DNA of 64,000 nucleotides from Tunicatimonas pelagia (GTDB taxonomy: Bacteria; Bacteroidota; Bacteroidia; Cytophagales; Cyclobacteriaceae). Where the stretch lies: positions 868,001 through 932,000 of the forward strand of contig NZ_CP120683.1 of NCBI RefSeq assembly GCF_030506325.1, given 5' to 3'. The position numbers and the translations under genes were made by a program. Shown piece after piece: positions 53,099-60,988 of the stretch; within the stretch, counting starts at the first letter, position 1; every line of letters starts with the position of its first letter. The notes under the pieces are model-generated. The model saw only the letters and a list, made by a program, of their open reading frames with translations, did no database searches and had not been told where the DNA came from.

Positions 53099-54670
53099 TT
53101 GCTCTCCGACTTTCTTACATTTCTATTAGAGCAACGGGCCGAAATTCTCCATCAAACCTACGAGCACTTGTGGATCACGCTAGTTGCGCTCGCCATTGCT
53201 ACAGTGATTGGTATTAGCATCGGTATTCTCCTTACTCGCTACGAAGCTGCTGCTCAGCCCATTCTTGGGTTCGTCAATATTGTTCAGACCATTCCCAGTA
53301 TTGCCTTGCTAGGCTTTATGTTACCGTTTTTCGGCATCGGAGTACTTCCCGCTATTATTGCGCTATTTCTGTACGCGCTATTGCCGATTGTCCGCAATAC
53401 CTACACCGGTATTCAGGGAGTGGACAATTCCATTAAAGAAGCCGCCCTCGGGATGGGCATGACCAACGAGCAAATTCTACGAATGGTAGAGTTACCGCTA
53501 GCGGCTCCCATTATTTTTGCGGGGGTGCGTACCGCAATGGTTATTAACATTGGCGTAGCTACGCTCTGCGCGCTTATTGCAGCGGGTGGTTTGGGCGAAT
53601 TTATCTTCCGGGGCATTGCGGTAAACAACACCTACATGATTTTGGCCGGGGCCATTCCAGCTTCACTGTTAGCCATTGTGCTAGATACCTTACTGAGCCT
53701 GATTCAGCGATACATCCAGAAGCTGCTGAAACCATTGGCGGTAGGGTTTACTATTTTATGCCTAGCACTAATTGGGCAGACAGTCTGGCCCGAAGCTAAC
53801 GAGAATATTCCCTCCCTCGTCGCGGGGTTTAATTCGGAATTTATGGAGCGGGCCGACGGCTACCCCGGCTTACAACAGAAATACGGATTTTCTCTGGAAG
53901 CTAAGGAAATGGAAATTGGCCTAATGTACGAGGCTCTACATAAGGAAAAAGTGGATGTCATCAGTGGTTTTTCTACCGACGGACGCATTGCGGCCTACAA
54001 CCTGCGGGTGCTTGAAGATGATTTACAGTATTTTCCTCCCTACTACGCCGCCCCGCTCGTCCGCCAGAAAACGATAGAACGCTTTCCCGAATTAAAATCA
54101 CTCTTTCAGCAACTCGCTGGAAAGGTTGATGAAGCAGCAATGATGCAAATGAATTTTGAAGTGGATCGAGATAAACGGTCGCCCCGAACGGTCGCCCAAG
54201 CTTTTTTAGATTCATTGGGATTTATTACCGTAGCCAAAAAAGAGGGCAACCCAGATTTGATTATCGGCTCTAAGGCTTTCACCGAAAATTTTATCCTCGC
54301 CGAGCTATTTGCACTACTGATTGAAGGACAGACCAATTTGACGGTAGAACTCAAGCAGGGCTTCGGTGGCACTAAACTACTAATGGACGCGATTATCAAC
54401 GGCTACGTAGACATTTACCCCGAATATACCGGAACCGCTTTGTTGGTGCTACTAAAGCCGGAAGCTACTACCGTGGATAGCTTAGTGCAAAATAAAGAGT
54501 GGGTATATGATTACGTACAGCGGGAAGTGCAGCAACAATACAATCTTATTTGGCTACCTCCTCTAGGCTTCAACAATACCACGGCCCTGATGATGCGGGA
54601 ACAGCAAGCTCAAAAACTGGGAATAGAGAGTATCTCAGATTTGAAAAAACACCTTGGCAATGAACAGTGA
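53099..54670 (+). CDS. Glycine betaine/choline-type ABC permease fused to a permuted substrate-binding domain
   Basis: 523 residues; TTG start forced by an in-frame stop upstream. The permease domain (about 1-215) has six membrane segments and the EAA loop EAALGMGMTNEQILRMVELP. The substrate-binding part is in swapped order: first the C-lobe (about 240-375: FNSEFMERADGYPGLQQKYG, GLMYEALHKEKVDVISGFS, DDLQYFPPYYAAPLVR), then the N-lobe (about 390-520: IIGSKAFTENFILAELFALL, LLMDAIINGYVDIYPEYTGT, PPLGFNNTTALMMR, ISDLKKH). It imports compatible solutes or choline. No ATPase gene is next to it; one must be encoded elsewhere. Confidence 0.88.
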   Translation: MLSDFLTFLLEQRAEILHQTYEHLWITLVALAIATVIGISIGILLTRYEAAAQPILGFVNIVQTIPSIALLGFMLPFFGIGVLPAIIALFLYALLPIVRNTYTGIQGVDNSIKEAALGMGMTNEQILRMVELPLAAPIIFAGVRTAMVINIGVATLCALIAAGGLGEFIFRGIAVNNTYMILAGAIPASLLAIVLDTLLSLIQRYIQKLLKPLAVGFTILCLALIGQTVWPEANENIPSLVAGFNSEFMERADGYPGLQQKYGFSLEAKEMEIGLMYEALHKEKVDVISGFSTDGRIAAYNLRVLEDDLQYFPPYYAAPLVRQKTIERFPELKSLFQQLAGKVDEAAMMQMNFEVDRDKRSPRTVAQAFLDSLGFITVAKKEGNPDLIIGSKAFTENFILAELFALLIEGQTNLTVELKQGFGGTKLLMDAIINGYVDIYPEYTGTALLVLLKPEATTVDSLVQNKEWVYDYVQREVQQQYNLIWLPPLGFNNTTALMMREQQAQKLGIESISDLKKHLGNEQ

Positions 54671-54761
54671 ACAATTAGCAATGTGCAGGGCACCCCGTGC
54701 AATTTCTCCTACACGTGCAGAAGGTAATTGTATATTGTTAACTGCTACTTACTAATTGTTC
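54669..54761. other. Inverted repeat between convergent transporter and membrane-protein genes
   Basis: GAACAATTAG (54669-54678) and CTAATTGTTC (54752-54761), with a nested GCAGGGCACCCCGTGC-type stem inside. Its right arm touches the stop codon of the minus-strand gene. It may serve as a shared transcript end. Confidence 0.45.
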
Positions 54762-55389
54762 AATACAGTGCTTTATATTTTTCAGCGATGTAGGATACCG
54801 ACTCTCTAAGCTCCGCAATTTCTTCCTCGCACATGCTTTTGTAGGGTTCTTCCATCTCGGCAATGTTCATCAACCCCTCTACCCGGCTAATAGAATTCAA
54901 GAACCGCTCGTGGTGCAAATCATGCACAATGCCATCGTGCAACTGCTTGTAATCAATATTTTTGTTGATATAGTTACGATAGACATAATAAAGATATATA
55001 CTTAGTACACTGAATAAAAATAAGGAAACAACAATGTCTACCCAGATGGGAACTTCGTCGTAAAACGGAAGAGAATTCCAAGTCAAGAAGACCCCAAACA
55101 GTAAAGCTGCCAAGACTATAATTTGTGTGGCAAAATCACGGCGAGGTGTAGATAGGAACCAAGCTACCGAAAGCATAACAATAGCAAAATTCAAACAAAA
55201 AGTAAAGATAAAGACGTACAGATAACCATAGTATGGAAAAGTAATCTCTCTAGGAATAAGCCTCCAAGAAAATAGAACAACTGGTAAAGACATTATTATC
55301 ATAAAGCCGACTAGCTTCCGACGGTCTTTAAGGGTGTAATGAAATGTTTTGCCTAAATCTCTTACCTGTCTTTTTTTTAGTAGCTTCAT
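54760..55389 (-). CDS. Hypothetical membrane protein with four membrane segments
   Basis: 209 residues. Hydrophobic segments at about 27-47, 56-79, 88-108 and 117-138, then a charged helical tail (about 140-209, EEPYKSMCEEEIAELRESVSYIAEKYKALY in part). The basic N-terminus would be cytoplasmic. Not recognised as a named family; the tail could be a dimerisation or partner-binding helix. Confidence 0.55.
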   Translation of the reverse strand: MKLLKKRQVRDLGKTFHYTLKDRRKLVGFMIIMSLPVVLFSWRLIPREITFPYYGYLYVFIFTFCLNFAIVMLSVAWFLSTPRRDFATQIIVLAALLFGVFLTWNSLPFYDEVPIWVDIVVSLFLFSVLSIYLYYVYRNYINKNIDYKQLHDGIVHDLHHERFLNSISRVEGLMNIAEMEEPYKSMCEEEIAELRESVSYIAEKYKALY

Positions 55390-55925
55390 AGTAGTTCGGC
55401 GTGAAAAGGGTTTGAACAGGAATCAGTACTTCATCACCTAAAACCAGTCACATATACTTCACCAAAATCAACCAAATAATTCACATTTTTACAATAAATC
55501 ATACATTGTTTTCCTTTTTTTCATAAAGAAAACGATGTTTTAATTAATTTCTTTTAACGAAGTAGCATTCTAAGTAAAATTGCACAAAACCTAGCTAAAA
55601 CCCTCTTTAGAAATGTACAGCCTGTATTTCACTATTTTAATATATAATCTATTTATTCTAGTTGATTAGTACTTTATAGTATTACTTTCATCAAAAAGAA
55701 CACTACTATTTATAAAAAAAATGGCCATCTCCTTTTATACAAATCTAATATTTGGCAACTAACAATATGTGCTTTTTATATTTATTTTTAATTTTTTATG
55801 TATAAATTCACTAATTTTAGCAATAATATTCAGCAATATAGTTATATTTGTCGCATAGTTGATCAACCTTATACCACATCAGATCGGTGGTTGTTTTCTT
55901 ATTATTTACCTAAACATTTCTGATT
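55390..55925. other. Long AT-rich intergenic region
   Basis: 536 bases, among the most AT-rich of the window, with no ORF. A candidate -7 box for the tiny lipoprotein is listed separately. Nothing else was recognised. Confidence 0.45.
55843..55850 (+). promoter_or_regulatory. Candidate -7 box of the 47-residue lipoprotein gene
   Basis: TATATTTG, an exact TAnnTTTG match, 75 bases upstream of the ATG at 55926. The -33 element is not clear. Confidence 0.4.
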
Positions 55926-56069
55926 ATGAGAAGTATTTTTGCCAAAACTCTTAAACTAACCTGCGCTTTTGCCATTTTATCAGCGACTTTATTTAGTTGC
56001 AGTGAAGATGCTGTAAATCCTGATGAGTCTCTAACACGTATTCCAGCGCATGCTGTAGTGCCCAAATAG
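55926..56069 (+). CDS. 47-residue lipoprotein
   Basis: Reads MRSIFAKTLKLTCAFAILSA, then TLFSCSEDAVNPDESLTRIP and AHAVVPK. The signal is a lipobox-type TLFSC with Cys25, leaving a mature peptide of only 23 residues. It has a candidate promoter upstream and a strong terminator downstream, which argues it is real. The tail is convergent with the CHAT gene. It may be a small surface peptide; the function is unknown. Confidence 0.7.
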   Translation: MRSIFAKTLKLTCAFAILSATLFSCSEDAVNPDESLTRIPAHAVVPK

Positions 56070-56096
56070 TTAATATTTGCTGTCACTTTTTATATG

Positions 56097-56130
56097 AAAG
56101 CGCACTGCCAGATCATGTAGTGCGCTTTTT
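56097..56130 (+). terminator. Strong rho-independent terminator
   Basis: Perfect 10-bp stem AAAGCGCACT/AGTGCGCTTT (56097-56106 and 56119-56128), followed by TTTTT and then CGTTTT. It terminates the tiny lipoprotein gene and stands 5 bases from the convergent CHAT stop. Confidence 0.88.
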
Positions 56131-56134
56131 CGTT

Positions 56135-59100
56135 TTAAAACAGTGATATTCTCGCTCTAATAATGAGCATTACTATAACTATTATTGAACATAAAAGCCA
56201 CCATACCTCAAGAGTTTCACCCTGTCTAGCCAGTGACTTAGTATCACCCACCATTCCCAAGCTACCCCAGTAAAAAGGGTGTAAATTGGTCACGGGGGCT
56301 TCAGCTAAGAAGGTAAGTTTGGCTTGGCGTAGCGCTTCATCCTTTGACAGACCTTCAGCTAGTTTTTCGTAAAAGGTTTGCATCAGTTGGGTGCTGCTCT
56401 CATCATCTACCGCCCACTGGCTCATCACCACCGAGGGGCAACCTGCGTAAGCAAAACCTCGCGCTAAACTTAGTACGCCTTCTCCTTTGGCTTCCGGCCC
56501 ATCTCCCGTATGGCAAGCACTCAGCACCACTAGCTCGGCTGCCATATCCAAATTATAAAGCTCATGAGCGTACAGCGTACCATCTTCATTTCCGGTTGGG
56601 GCTAAGCGCAGGTAGGAATGTTCCGGCTCCTCATCATTTAAGTGGGCGTGGGTAGCTAGATGGACAATCTGATAATCGCCTACCTCGGCTTTAAATTGTG
56701 CCTCGGTAGCCTGCTCGCCCGTATACGCCGAACCCGACCAGCCGTCAGCTACCACCTCAGCTTCCTGAATGTTCCAGCGGAGAAACATTGGGGCTAATAC
56801 ATCCGCCGAGCGTACTGCTACCAAGTGATTGTTGCCGGACGAAAACGAAGGGGCAAAGGCAATTAGTAGTTGGGTAACCGGGCTATCTTTAGCTGTTGTC
56901 TGAGGTAACGAAGCAGCGTAGCGGTAACTCACGCTATAGTCGCGCAGTAGGTAGGGTACTTGCCGTAGGTTGGTGTAAGTGAATGGTACGGATTGGGTAA
57001 GCAGCAGATCAAAGGGCAGGTACTGTAGCGCAGCATCGGGTACCACCACTAATTTCTTTATTTCCAGATCGGCAGGTAAAGCCGGGGCTACTAATTGCTG
57101 ATACAGCGCGTACCCGCTGCGAAAGTAGCTCTCGTAAGCCTGTTGGGGGTAAGACTGAAACTGACTGTTAGCAACAGCCGTTCTGAATTGCCGCACTAAA
57201 GTGGTATCGACCTTCACTGGCTGCACGGAGTAATCATCGGGGGTTACGGTGAAGACGTAACTGCTGCTGTCCCCCACGAAGTAGGAAAGCAAAGCCGTAC
57301 CGGGTTCCAGCGTTGGTTGTATAGCTTCTACCGAAGCAGGAATGGGAGCATGTTTACGCTCGTAGTAGCGAGGGTACTGCTGCTCCAGCACTTGCATGAG
57401 TGAGTCGTAGCTGCGATTCAGATTAAAGAGGCGGTTTTCGTAAGAAGATACTAATGCGGCATCTGCTTCCTCTTCTTTATTGCGTGCCTGATAAAGAGCC
57501 GATTGGTAGTACGCCCGGTCAATGTGGAGTTGTTGCTCTAGCTGTTTAAGAGTATCCGGCACCCCGCCCCACTGCTTGGCTTCATTATGCAGTAGGGTTT
57601 GCCGTAGCACCCCCGCCCGGCTTTGCTCCGCGTAGTAAAACGCCTGCCGCGTACCCGCTTGCCTTTCTTGCTCAGTAACAGTGCCCATCAAGCTAAGCCG
57701 AATTGCTTGCTCATAAAAAGCCCGGCCCGACTTGGCCAGCGTCAGTTGATCTTTCGGATAGGTAAGCACCCGGTACCACTGCTGAATAAGTTGATCGCCT
57801 TGCTGACATACCGCTTGGGCTTGCTCTAAGTATTGCTGACTACCTGACTGATGATACCGGGCTTCTAGTGTAATTGCCTTTCCTAACAGCGACTGAAGGT
57901 AAAACCCCGGATTATGGAAGTCGATAAACTTTTCTGAGCCTCTGACAAAGGAATTGATTTCTATTGCCTTTTCGTACAGAAGAAGCGCAGAGTCATATTT
58001 TCTCCCATCGTGGTAAAACGAGGCCAGATCATTATAAAAATCAGCAGCATAATGAGATACCTCATAAGCATCTGAGATTACTTGATTGGCTCTCTGGTAG
58101 TATCGGAAAGCATTACCTAATTTGCCTTCGTCTTGATATACCTTCGCCATATCCCAAAACGCCACGAAAGAATAAGGATGTCTAGGATAATACTTTTCCA
58201 CAATATCTACTGCTTTTTGTAAGTACAAATAAGCAGAATCATACCCTCCTAGCTCTCTATACGCATCTCCTATATTGTTGTATGCTCCCGATAAATCCCA
58301 GTAATTCGTAGGCAACGCTTCTTTGTAAAAGAACGAAGATTGGAAAAAATGAGGCAACGCTAGCTCATAACGCCTTTGCTTGAAATATACAAAGCCGATG
58401 GAATAATGAGATGAAGCAAGACTTGCAATCCCTTCCCCTCTTTCCTTTTTCAATTTTAATGCGTGTTGATGATATTTTAAAGATTGCTCGTAAAAACCTA
58501 CGTCAAGGTAGCTATTGCCTAAATTAGCATAAAAAGTACTAATAGCTTTTTTACCATGAACCTTTTTACTTAATGAAATTGATTCTTTATGACATTGCAT
58601 GGCCTTCTCTACATTTCCCTTTCTTCCATAGATATTTCCTAGAAAATCATAGGTGCAGGCAGTAAAATACTTATTATTAGCATGATATACTTTCTCTAGT
58701 TCAATTACCTGTTTAGCGTATTTCAAGGCGGAGTCTAGCTGGTGCATATAACAAAAAACCGCTCCTAAATAGAAGTAAGTGTCGGATAAGGCTATTGCTT
58801 TTTCTTTCCCCTCTGGCACCCCCTTAGTTAATGATAGTGCCTTTCGGGAATAGAATAGCGCAGAGTCAAAATTACCTACGGACGAATGCGCCCACCCTAT
58901 ATCGTTTAGTTCTAGGATAATATCTTTCGCTTGAGTTCCTTTAGCTTTATTTCTTATTCTTAACGCCCGTTTACACGAAAGCAAAACAGAATCATATTGA
59001 CCAATCTCTCTATAGTAATATCCTAAATTACTGTACGCATCAGCTTCCTGCTTACTATTTTTTTCTAACCGTTGTTGACTTTCTACCAAAGCTTGCTCAG

Positions 59101-59686
59101 CATACTGCCGCCCTTCTTCGTAATGCAGTCCGTTAATGGCATTATGAGCCATATCGTTGAGGCAACTGATGTAGGGCTCCCACTGCTGATGCTGACGGTA
59201 CAGCCGGGCGGCTTGTTTGTATAGTACCAAAGTACTATCGTACTCACTGTACTCCCGGATAGAGTCGGCTCGTTGTACTAGTTGACCTGCTCGTAGGGTG
59301 TCTTGGGCTAGGGTTTGGGCTTTGCCAGCCGTGGAACCCAGCGTAAGCACAAGAATTGACACTAGATAAAGCAGCTTTTGCCGTGCGGAAGATGGCTGCG
59401 GAGCTTGCCTCGCACGATCCCCGGCTACGCTCCTCGCCATGACGGACAGGAAACCAGACACCATCATCGCGATCATTCCATGATAGGGCAGCGAAGTGAT
59501 CTTCCATCTAATAACTGAGGTGCTCCATTGAGGGAGACTGCTTCCCCCGGCTCGCAGTGACGGAGTTGAGCAATCGAGGTTTTCATCGCCGTCATCGCGA
59601 CCCCGGTCTGGCGAGAACCGGATAAGTTCCGGGGGTAGGAACGAACGCCGAAGCGATCCTTCGCCCCCTAGAGTAAGTTTATTCAT
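56135..59686 (-). CDS. TPR-CHAT caspase-like protease, exported and membrane-anchored
   Basis: 1183 residues from the ATG at 59686, whose ATGAATAA overlaps the stop of the upstream gene by 8 bases; the open frame extends back to 59944 but inside that gene. Residues 7-103 look like translated repeat DNA (see findings); the hydrophobic signal KLLYLVSILVLTLGSTAG lies at about 104-121, ending GKAQ. Residues about 130-700 are TPR units. The C-terminal CHAT domain (about 870-1150) has catalytic His1013 in HLATHAH and Cys1058 in LSACHTG, then a final membrane segment (about 1160-1178). CHAT proteases are caspase relatives. An alternative start at residue 83 (59440) would shorten the N-terminus. Third gene of a sigma/TPR/CHAT operon. 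Confidence 0.9.
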   Translation of the reverse strand: MNKLTLGGEGSLRRSFLPPELIRFSPDRGRDDGDENLDCSTPSLRAGGSSLPQWSTSVIRWKITSLPYHGMIAMMVSGFLSVMARSVAGDRARQAPQPSSARQKLLYLVSILVLTLGSTAGKAQTLAQDTLRAGQLVQRADSIREYSEYDSTLVLYKQAARLYRQHQQWEPYISCLNDMAHNAINGLHYEEGRQYAEQALVESQQRLEKNSKQEADAYSNLGYYYREIGQYDSVLLSCKRALRIRNKAKGTQAKDIILELNDIGWAHSSVGNFDSALFYSRKALSLTKGVPEGKEKAIALSDTYFYLGAVFCYMHQLDSALKYAKQVIELEKVYHANNKYFTACTYDFLGNIYGRKGNVEKAMQCHKESISLSKKVHGKKAISTFYANLGNSYLDVGFYEQSLKYHQHALKLKKERGEGIASLASSHYSIGFVYFKQRRYELALPHFFQSSFFYKEALPTNYWDLSGAYNNIGDAYRELGGYDSAYLYLQKAVDIVEKYYPRHPYSFVAFWDMAKVYQDEGKLGNAFRYYQRANQVISDAYEVSHYAADFYNDLASFYHDGRKYDSALLLYEKAIEINSFVRGSEKFIDFHNPGFYLQSLLGKAITLEARYHQSGSQQYLEQAQAVCQQGDQLIQQWYRVLTYPKDQLTLAKSGRAFYEQAIRLSLMGTVTEQERQAGTRQAFYYAEQSRAGVLRQTLLHNEAKQWGGVPDTLKQLEQQLHIDRAYYQSALYQARNKEEEADAALVSSYENRLFNLNRSYDSLMQVLEQQYPRYYERKHAPIPASVEAIQPTLEPGTALLSYFVGDSSSYVFTVTPDDYSVQPVKVDTTLVRQFRTAVANSQFQSYPQQAYESYFRSGYALYQQLVAPALPADLEIKKLVVVPDAALQYLPFDLLLTQSVPFTYTNLRQVPYLLRDYSVSYRYAASLPQTTAKDSPVTQLLIAFAPSFSSGNNHLVAVRSADVLAPMFLRWNIQEAEVVADGWSGSAYTGEQATEAQFKAEVGDYQIVHLATHAHLNDEEPEHSYLRLAPTGNEDGTLYAHELYNLDMAAELVVLSACHTGDGPEAKGEGVLSLARGFAYAGCPSVVMSQWAVDDESSTQLMQTFYEKLAEGLSKDEALRQAKLTFLAEAPVTNLHPFYWGSLGMVGDTKSLARQGETLEVWWLLCSIIVIVMLIIRARISLF
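59378..59670 (-). repeat. Repeat-like insert inside the CHAT gene's signal-peptide codons
   Basis: The segment is GC-rich and carries intergenic-repeat phrases: CTCGCCATGACGGA (59433-59446) and CTCGCAGTGACGGA (59551-59564) match at 12 of 14. It also has pieces such as CGAAGCGATCCTTCGC and GAAGTGATCTTCC that look like the interspersed CGTCATTGCGAG-type elements of many genomes. It splits MNKLTL from KLLYLVSILV without breaking the frame. Limits are estimates. Confidence 0.6.
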
Positions 59687-60434
59687 CAGAATCGTCCGGA
59701 AGTTTCTCGAGTAATTCATGAGCGGTAGTTTGGTAGAGTCCGGGTTGTTGGGCAATGGTTTGTAGTACTTCTTTCGCTGAGCCAGGCTGCCCGGCCTTGA
59801 GGTGCGCCAATGCCAAGTACCAGGCACCGTACTGACGAAGCACCGTATCCGAAGCTGAGCGCAGAGGTTGCAGTACTTCAATCGCCTTACCGGGCTGCTC
59901 TGTTTGTAGATAGCAGTTGGCCAGAAGCAGCCGAATACGCTCACTTGCTACTTGAGCTAAAGTATCTTGATTTAAAGCTTCCTGCCAGTAAAGCAGAGCC
60001 TTGGGGTAGTCTTCCTGTTGGTACCAGTAGTTGGCTTGCTCGTAGGGCGAAGAGTTGTCACCCCGCAGCAATGGGTCAGCCGGATAAGGATTGTAGTACG
60101 CGGCGTACAGAGCTTGCGGAGTAGCTGGACGTAGGAAGAGTAGATAAACAGCACTGCTAAGTAATAACAAAGCTGCTCCTGCTGCTACCGCGTAGACCCG
60201 GATTTTTCGCTGCTTCTGCCGACGGGCTTTTACATTCTCGTACAAGCTTTTCACCTCCTGTTTACGGGTTTGATATTGATGAGAACGTAGGGCAGTAATA
60301 GCACTCTTTTGTAATTCGTAGGCTTCGGCAAACTCCGGGTCTTGTTTCAGTTTTTGAGAAAATCGTAACTCCTCATCACTATCTAGTTGTCCGTCGATCT
60401 TACGGTCAATTAGTACGTAGTCCAGTTCGTTCAT
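59679..60434 (-). CDS. Membrane TPR protein with anti-sigma-like N-terminus
   Basis: 251 residues. The cytoplasmic N-terminus (about 1-78) has LIDRKIDGQLDSDEELRFSQ-type text like the anchor of ECF anti-sigma factors. One membrane segment (about 80-101, VYAVAAGAALLLLSSAVYLL) is followed by an exported domain (about 105-251) with two or three TPR units (EQANYWYQQEDYPKALLYW, YGAWYLALAHLKAGQPG). It starts at the sigma stop (TAATG) and ends over the CHAT start, so it is tightly coupled to both. Probably the regulator of the neighbouring sigma; this is inferred from layout. Confidence 0.8.
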   Translation of the reverse strand: MNELDYVLIDRKIDGQLDSDEELRFSQKLKQDPEFAEAYELQKSAITALRSHQYQTRKQEVKSLYENVKARRQKQRKIRVYAVAAGAALLLLSSAVYLLFLRPATPQALYAAYYNPYPADPLLRGDNSSPYEQANYWYQQEDYPKALLYWQEALNQDTLAQVASERIRLLLANCYLQTEQPGKAIEVLQPLRSASDTVLRQYGAWYLALAHLKAGQPGSAKEVLQTIAQQPGLYQTTAHELLEKLPDDSDE

Positions 60435-60988
60435 TATACGGGGCGACGTTGGCTATGGGATAGGCGTAGTTGTTGTAGTTGGTTCAGCCATCGCTGCACA
60501 CAACGAAACTTGGTAGCTTTGGCCACATCAGTATTGGCGAAGTGCATATCCTGGGCAATCTCCCGCATCGATTGCTGGTCTACATAGTAGCGACCAATAA
60601 TTTCCTGACACTGCGAGCTGAGCTGCTGGAAGATCCGTAGTGCCTCTTGCCGTCCGGCTACATCCATCTCCGGTTCAGTACGGATCAACGCCTCATTGAA
60701 TGAGACTATTGTCGCTTGCGCTTGTTGCTGACGGGTACGGTATAGGTTGCAACAAATGAGGTACAGATACCCCCGCAGATTATTGCGGTGGTGTAGCTTG
60801 TCTTCTAACAAATTATGACGAAACACTAGCACTGCATCTTGCAAAAGATCTTCCGCATCGGGTTCAGCACACCCGAGCTGTTGCAATCGCCTTAAGCAGT
60901 ACGGGCCGTGTTGTACAAACAGGGTTTCTAATATTTGGGTGTTACCTTGTTGTAATTGCTCTTTCCAAAGTTTGATTAGGTGAGGCAT
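60434..60988 (-). CDS. ECF sigma factor of the CHAT operon
   Basis: 184 residues. Region 2 (about 20-80: LFVQHGPYCLRRLQQLG, CAEPDAEDLLQDAVLVFRHN) and region 4 (about 110-175: LSSQCQEIIGRYYVDQQSMREIAQDM, then the recognition helix TDVAKATKFRCVQRWLNQL). Divergent from the SusCD sigma. First gene of the operon; its stop overlaps the next start (TAATG). Confidence 0.9.
   Translation of the reverse strand: MPHLIKLWKEQLQQGNTQILETLFVQHGPYCLRRLQQLGCAEPDAEDLLQDAVLVFRHNLLEDKLHHRNNLRGYLYLICCNLYRTRQQQAQATIVSFNEALIRTEPEMDVAGRQEALRIFQQLSSQCQEIIGRYYVDQQSMREIAQDMHFANTDVAKATKFRCVQRWLNQLQQLRLSHSQRRPV

Noticed and set aside
59686-59944. N-terminal 86-codon extension of the CHAT frame
   Set aside because: It lies inside the upstream TPR membrane protein gene in another frame; the overlapping ATG at 59686 is the likelier start.
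56135-60988. Type III-E CRISPR (gRAMP/Craspase) locus
   Set aside because: TPR-CHAT and sigma genes are present but no gRAMP gene, cas1 or array; the likeness is only to the protease-sigma logic.
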